The notes beneath the pieces are model-generated. The model was not told the origin of the DNA, searched no databases, and worked only from the letters and a program-made list of their open reading frames with translations. This document shows, one piece after another, positions 59,836 through 64,000 of a stretch of 64,000 nt of DNA; the stretch's first letter is position 1, and every line of letters begins with the position of its first letter. The stretch is from Loktanella sp. D2R18 (GTDB lineage Bacteria; Pseudomonadota; Alphaproteobacteria; Rhodobacterales; Rhodobacteraceae). The position numbers were made by a program, and so were the translations under genes. The stretch lies in assembly GCF_003318235.1 (NCBI RefSeq), contig NZ_QOCG01000004.1, positions 124,001 through 188,000 on the forward strand. Direction: 5' to 3'.

Positions 59836-61005
59836 CTAGGCTGTTGTTTGTTTAAGATGCTCCATCGCCGCCTGCGCCCCGCCGGATTGATGCGGCACTC
59901 CCGCTTTGGCCAGCCCCATTTCGACGCCTGACAGGGTCGCCATAAGCATCAGATCGTTGAAATCGCCCAGATGCCCAATACGAAAGACCTTATCGGCGAC
60001 TTTAGACAGCCCGTTGCCCAACGATATGTTGTAATGCTTTAGCGTTGTGGCGCGGAAATTGTCGGCCGAATGTCCCTCCGGCAGCAACACGGCGGTCAAG
60101 ACACCGGATTCGTCGCCTTGCTTGGCACAGAGCACTTCCAGCCCCCAAGCCCGCACCGCCGCGCGGGTTGCAGCACCGTGGCGCGTGTGCCGAGCAAAGA
60201 CCTGATCCAGCCCTTCTTCGTGCAACATCGCAATGGCTTCGTTCAGCCCGTAAAGCAGGTTGGTGCATGGCGTATAGGGAAAATACCCGGTCGCATTCGG
60301 TCCAACCATATCATGCCAATCCCAATAGCTGCGCGGCATCGTGACCAATTTGGCGTTCTCCATCGCCTTGTCACTGACCGCGTTAAAGCTAAGCCCCGGC
60401 GGCAACATCAACCCTTTTTGTGACCCCGAGATGCAAACATCCACGCCCCAAGCGTCGAACTGAAATTCTAGCGAGGCCAAGCCAGAAATCGTGTCCACCA
60501 TCAACAACGCCGGATGCCCTGCGGCATCAATCGCTTTGCGAACCTCATGGATGGGCGACACCGATCCGGTCGAGGTTTCATTGTGCACCACGCAGACGGC
60601 TTTGATCGCATGGTTGGTGTCTTGGCGAAGTCGGGTTTCAATGCGGTCAGGATCAGCGCCGCTCCGCCAATCACTTGTAATTACCTCGGGTGAGAGGCCA
60701 ATTTTCTTAGCCATACTCTGCCACATCGCAGCAAAATGTCCGGTTTCATACATCAGTACTTTGTCGCCGGGTGACAGCGTGTTCACTAGCGCCGCTTCCC
60801 ACGCGCCGGTGCCAGATGAGGGAAAGATGAACACGTGCTGTTCGGTCTTGAAGATGGATTTCATCCCGTCCAATGCCGTTTTTCCGACGGCCGCGAAATC
60901 TGGCCCCCGGTGGTCTATCGTCTGCTGGCCGATTGCCTTGAGGATACGGTCCGGTACCGCGCTGGGGCCTGGGATTTGCAGGAAGTGTTGTCCCGGTTGG
61001 CGCAT
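59836..61005 (-). CDS. class V aminotransferase, serine/aspartate-glyoxylate type
   Basis: A 389-residue PLP enzyme. The start QHFLQIPGPSAVPDRILKAIGQ, the phosphate-binding FIFPSSGTGAWEAAL, VVHNETSTGSV and the PLP lysine in ISGSQKGLMLPPGLSF match the alanine/serine/aspartate-glyoxylate aminotransferases. The aspartate-glyoxylate enzyme of the beta-hydroxyaspartate cycle (BhcA) belongs here, but the rest of that cycle is not adjacent, so serine-glyoxylate or another donor is equally possible. It diverges from a 2-hydroxyacid dehydrogenase-like gene that could make glyoxylate from glycolate, so glyoxylate to glycine is a reasonable route. Confidence 0.87.
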   Translation of the reverse strand: MRQPGQHFLQIPGPSAVPDRILKAIGQQTIDHRGPDFAAVGKTALDGMKSIFKTEQHVFIFPSSGTGAWEAALVNTLSPGDKVLMYETGHFAAMWQSMAKKIGLSPEVITSDWRSGADPDRIETRLRQDTNHAIKAVCVVHNETSTGSVSPIHEVRKAIDAAGHPALLMVDTISGLASLEFQFDAWGVDVCISGSQKGLMLPPGLSFNAVSDKAMENAKLVTMPRSYWDWHDMVGPNATGYFPYTPCTNLLYGLNEAIAMLHEEGLDQVFARHTRHGAATRAAVRAWGLEVLCAKQGDESGVLTAVLLPEGHSADNFRATTLKHYNISLGNGLSKVADKVFRIGHLGDFNDLMLMATLSGVEMGLAKAGVPHQSGGAQAAMEHLKQTTA

Positions 61006-61064
61006 CTATTCTGTCCTTTTTTTCAAGCAGCCAAAGGGCCGCGTTATTCGATCTTGTCAAAATG

Positions 61065-61084
61065 TAATTATGAATTCATAATTA
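61065..61084. promoter_or_regulatory. perfect 20-bp palindrome in divergent promoter
   Basis: TAATTATGAATTCATAATTA reads identically on both strands. It lies 60 bases before the aminotransferase start and 73 before the FAD oxidoreductase start, in their 151-base divergent region. It is a probable operator controlling both genes; the form fits a GntR/FadR-like dimer, but no regulator is adjacent within the window. Confidence 0.65.
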
Positions 61085-61156
61085 AGTCAACTATAATTCC
61101 ATGCCTCGCCTCTCTGCAGCAAATGCGCGGACCTCCAATATGAAAGAGCAGTGCCT

Positions 61157-64000
61157 ATGCGTAAAAATAGCCGTCTTGCCAGCCGCTTAGGCGCTGCCGT
61201 TGCCGGAGACGTAAGCGCCGATCCTGCCACACGCGCGCGCTATGCGACCGATGCATCAATCTATCAGATGGTGCCCCAAGCCGTGGTCGTGCCGCAATCC
61301 GTGCAGGATGTAGAAGCCACAATGGCCGTCGCGCGCGATGAAGGTTTACCGATTCTGGCACGCGGCGGCGGGACATCCCAATGCGGCCAGACGGTGAATA
61401 CGGGCATCGTGCTTGATAATTCGCGCCATCTTAACCGCATCCTTGATATTGACCCAAAGGCGATGACCGCGCGGGTTGAACCGGGGTTGGTTTTGGATGA
61501 TTTGAATCGCGCGCTCAAACCGCATGGGCTGTGGTTTCCGGTTGATCCGTCAACCGCGTCGCGCTGCACATTGGGCGGCATGGCAGCCAACAACTCATCG
61601 GGCGGCAAATCGCTGCGCTATGGTATTATGCGTGACAATGTCAGTGCTATTTCAGCCATTTTGCCTAACGGGTCCAAAGCCCGGTTTGATACCAGCCCCG
61701 GCACAGGCCCTTATGCCGATCTCGTGACCGATATGCGCGGGTTGGGTCAGCGCGAAGCGCCCGAGATCGCTGCCCGTTTTCCAAAGGTCCAGCGCCGCGT
61801 CGGCGGCTATAATATCGACGCGCTCACTGGCGATGATGTGAACATGGCTCATCTTTTGGTCGGGTCCGAAGGCACGCTTGCCTATTTCACAGAACTCGAC
61901 CTGCGCCTTGCAAAGCTGCCCGGTGAGAAGGTTATCGGCGTCTGCCACTTTTCCACGTTCCACGGAGCGATGGATGCGGCGCAGCATTTGGTTACGTTAA
62001 ACCCGCAGGCGGTCGAGTTGATCGACAATACGATGATTGCGCTTGGGCGTGATCTGCCGCTGTTTCGCGACACCATCGACGCCTTTGTGCAAGGAACGCC
62101 AGCTGCGGTGTTGCTGGTGGAATTTGCCGAAGGCAGCGTAGAAGCCAACGCTGCCAAGCTGGTGGAGCTCGCCACGCTCATGGGGGATTTGGGGTTTTCC
62201 TTTGGCGCGCAAGGTGCCGCATGGGGCGGGGTGACCCCTGTAGCTGATTTGGGACTGCAAGCCGCGATCGCCGAATACCGCAAGGCTGGGCTGAATATCA
62301 TGATGTCGATGAAAGAGGCCGGTAAACCGATTTCCTTTGTCGAAGACTGCGCCGTCGCCCTCCCCGATTTGGCCGCTTACACGCAAGGGCTGACCGATAT
62401 TTTCGCACGTCACGGCACCAAAGGCACTTGGTACGCACATGCCTCTGTCGGGTGTTTGCATGTGCGCCCGGTGCTCAACGTTCGGCAAGACCAAGACGTC
62501 AAAACCATGCGCGCCATCGCGGAAGAAGCGTTTGATCTGGTCAAACACTATAAAGGGTCGCATTCCGGTGAACATGGGGATGGGATCGTGCGGTCCGAAT
62601 TCCATGAAAAGATGTTTGGCGCGCAGATTGTATCGGCCTTTGAAGAGGTGAAAACGCGGTTTGATCCAACCGGTTTGATGAACCCGGGAAAAATCGTACA
62701 GGCCCCGAAAATGGATGACCGACGGCTGTTTCGCTATGGACCGGATTACACGGTTCCCGATTTTGAGACCGCACTGGACTGGTCAGCCTGGCCCGGGGCT
62801 GCAGGCGGGTTTCAGGGCGCGGTTGAAATGTGCAACAGCAACGGGGCCTGTCGCAAACTCAAGGCAGGCGTGATGTGCCCATCGTTCCGCGCCACCCGCA
62901 ATGAACGTGACGTCACGCGCGGGCGCGCCAACACATTGCGCTTTGCGATCAGCGGACAAATCCCCGGCGGGATCGGATCTGACGCGATGGCCGACACGAT
63001 GAAATATTGCCTGTCGTGCAAGGCCTGTAGCCGTGAATGTCCAACTGGCGTCGACATGACGCGGATGAAAACCGAAGTGCTTGCCGCGCGGCTCAAAACG
63101 AAGCCCCCGTCGCTGGCAGAAAAGCTGGTGGGTTATTTGCCGCGTTACGCGCCGAAGGCTGCAAAGATTTCTTGGTTGATGAACAGCCGCAATAAAATCG
63201 GCATTATCCGCAAATTGACCGAAAAGATCACGGGCGTGTCGCATCTCCGCGACCTGCCCATATGGTCACCCAACCCGTTTCGCGATGAAGAGGCCCAAGA
63301 CGTAAACCCCGACGTGCTGCTTTTTGCTGATGTGTTCAATCGTTACTTTGAACCCGAAAACCTGCGCGCTGGGCTGCGGGTATTGCGGGCGGCGGGATTG
63401 CGTGTCGCCGTCGCCAAAGACGGTAGCGGCACGTCGCTTGATTGCGGGCGTACATTGCTTGCCATCGGAGACGTCCCAGAAGCCCGCAAAGAGGCCGCGC
63501 GCGTGATTGCCGCCACCAAGGACGCGGTCGCCACGGGGGCATCGGTCGTCGGGCTTGAACCTTCGTCGATCTTTACGTTCCGCGATGAATTTTTAGGGCT
63601 TTGTCCGGGGGAAGAGGCTGAGGCGCTCGCGAAATCGACCTATAGCTTTGAAGAGTATTTGGTTACCTGCACGGATCTTCCGCTGAAACCGCTGGGGCAA
63701 CCGATCTATGTACATGGGCACTGTCATCAAAAGGCGCAGGATGCGATGTCGCCTGTGCTGGAACTGCTTTGCCGCATCCCGGACGCGCAAGTCAACATGA
63801 TCGAAAGCGGCTGCTGTGGGATGGCGGGAGCCTTTGGCTATGCGCCTGACACCGTCGATGTCTCGCTCAAGATCGCCAATCTTGATCTGGTGCCCGCGCT
63901 GAACGCGGCACCCGCCGATGCAATTATTGTGGCCGATGGGACCTCTTGTCGTCATCAAATCGCAGAAACCACGCCACGCCGCGCGCTACATGTCGCCTGC
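61157..64000 (+). CDS. FAD-binding and 4Fe-4S oxidoreductase (GlcD/GlcF-like fusion, YdiJ type), partial
   Basis: An open frame runs from the ATG at 61157 to the window edge with no stop: 948 residues so far. The N-terminal half is a GlcD-type FAD domain (LARGGGTSQCGQTVN, VDPSTASRCTLGGMAANNSSGG, VGSEGTLAYFTELDL, GEHGDGIVRSEFHEKMFG). Then comes an FeS region with CNSNGACRKLKAGVMCPS and MKYCLSCKACSRECPTGVD, and CCG domains with VHGHCHQKA and ESGCCGMAGAFGY. This fused layout occurs in large D-lactate, D-2-hydroxyglutarate and glycolate-type dehydrogenases that pass electrons to quinone. Divergence from a glyoxylate aminotransferase suggests a role with 2-hydroxy acids. Only the last few residues should lie outside the window. 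Confidence 0.9.
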   Translation, partial: MRKNSRLASRLGAAVAGDVSADPATRARYATDASIYQMVPQAVVVPQSVQDVEATMAVARDEGLPILARGGGTSQCGQTVNTGIVLDNSRHLNRILDIDPKAMTARVEPGLVLDDLNRALKPHGLWFPVDPSTASRCTLGGMAANNSSGGKSLRYGIMRDNVSAISAILPNGSKARFDTSPGTGPYADLVTDMRGLGQREAPEIAARFPKVQRRVGGYNIDALTGDDVNMAHLLVGSEGTLAYFTELDLRLAKLPGEKVIGVCHFSTFHGAMDAAQHLVTLNPQAVELIDNTMIALGRDLPLFRDTIDAFVQGTPAAVLLVEFAEGSVEANAAKLVELATLMGDLGFSFGAQGAAWGGVTPVADLGLQAAIAEYRKAGLNIMMSMKEAGKPISFVEDCAVALPDLAAYTQGLTDIFARHGTKGTWYAHASVGCLHVRPVLNVRQDQDVKTMRAIAEEAFDLVKHYKGSHSGEHGDGIVRSEFHEKMFGAQIVSAFEEVKTRFDPTGLMNPGKIVQAPKMDDRRLFRYGPDYTVPDFETALDWSAWPGAAGGFQGAVEMCNSNGACRKLKAGVMCPSFRATRNERDVTRGRANTLRFAISGQIPGGIGSDAMADTMKYCLSCKACSRECPTGVDMTRMKTEVLAARLKTKPPSLAEKLVGYLPRYAPKAAKISWLMNSRNKIGIIRKLTEKITGVSHLRDLPIWSPNPFRDEEAQDVNPDVLLFADVFNRYFEPENLRAGLRVLRAAGLRVAVAKDGSGTSLDCGRTLLAIGDVPEARKEAARVIAATKDAVATGASVVGLEPSSIFTFRDEFLGLCPGEEAEALAKSTYSFEEYLVTCTDLPLKPLGQPIYVHGHCHQKAQDAMSPVLELLCRIPDAQVNMIESGCCGMAGAFGYAPDTVDVSLKIANLDLVPALNAAPADAIIVADGTSCRHQIAETTPRRALHVAC

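Noticed and set aside
59836-61005. A complete beta-hydroxyaspartate cycle (bhcABCD) locus
   Set aside because: Only a BhcA-like aminotransferase is present. The neighbours are an iron alcohol dehydrogenase and an FAD oxidoreductase, not the aldolase, dehydratase and iminosuccinate reductase.
1-64000. tRNA, rRNA, CRISPR repeats, insertion sequences, integrase or phage genes
   Set aside because: None was recognised on reading either strand. Small RNA genes could still be missed without a covariance-model search.

Overview
The window looks like a chromosomal stretch from a marine Rhodobacterales bacterium of the Roseobacter group. The grounds are a DUF6525 protein, three separate TRAP systems plus a tripartite tricarboxylate transporter, a BKACE enzyme, a MttB-like methyltransferase without pyrrolysine, closely packed operons and a GC content judged by eye to be in the mid-50s percent. 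No rRNA, tRNA, CRISPR array, insertion sequence or phage gene was recognised. Almost everything is nutrient uptake and catabolism with local regulators. The window ends inside genes at both edges.

Layout. (a) 1-2766: a partial secreted protein, a 28-codon remnant of a dodecin, a DnaQ-type exonuclease, and a COG0523 metal-chaperone GTPase with a possible Zur site, followed by DUF6525. (b) 2788-17274: a large catabolic island. It holds two Gfo/Idh oxidoreductases, a TctCBA transporter, a LysR regulator, an alpha/beta hydrolase, a luciferase-like flavin monooxygenase with a separate flavin reductase, a BKACE enzyme, an AEC carrier, a cupin and a TAXI-type TRAP system. Three copies of one 17-bp LysR-type box sit at its main promoters. 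(c) 17682-21291: a Zrg-type zinc-uptake operon (zrgA-like gene, ABC ATPase, ABC permease, two DUF3299 proteins) behind a good Zur box.

(d) 21585-24764: glyoxalase, LysR, DUF4386 membrane protein and a medium-chain dehydrogenase. (e) 24774-35249: a LysR regulator diverging from a MttB-family methyltransferase and a TMADH-like flavoprotein, then a DctPQM TRAP system, a GlcG/HbpS protein, a cupin and an unknown membrane protein. This is probably a quaternary or tertiary amine locus. (f) 35256-37289: nagA and a frameshifted GlcNAc-kinase-like gene. (g) 37375-42167: surface-glycan genes (sulfotransferase-like protein, three glycosyltransferases, alpha/beta hydrolase).

(h) 42172-49385: a LacI-controlled sugar ABC importer with a GH63-like glycosidase. 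(i) 49546-50901: a fatty-acid desaturase diverging from an ArsR regulator. (j) 50990-59694: an RpiR regulator diverging from N-formylglutamate amidohydrolase-like, DctQMP, glutamine-synthetase-like, aldehyde dehydrogenase and iron alcohol dehydrogenase genes, which suggests a gamma-glutamylation route for an amine or amino alcohol. (k) 59836-64000: a class V aminotransferase (serine/aspartate-glyoxylate type) diverging from a long FAD/4Fe-4S 2-hydroxyacid dehydrogenase that runs off the window.

One pattern runs through the window: all five solute-binding-protein genes are followed, within their operon, by a GC-rich stem-loop before the next gene. Such loops could raise binding-protein output relative to the rest of the operon. 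All functional calls come from reading motifs and context; no database search was run.
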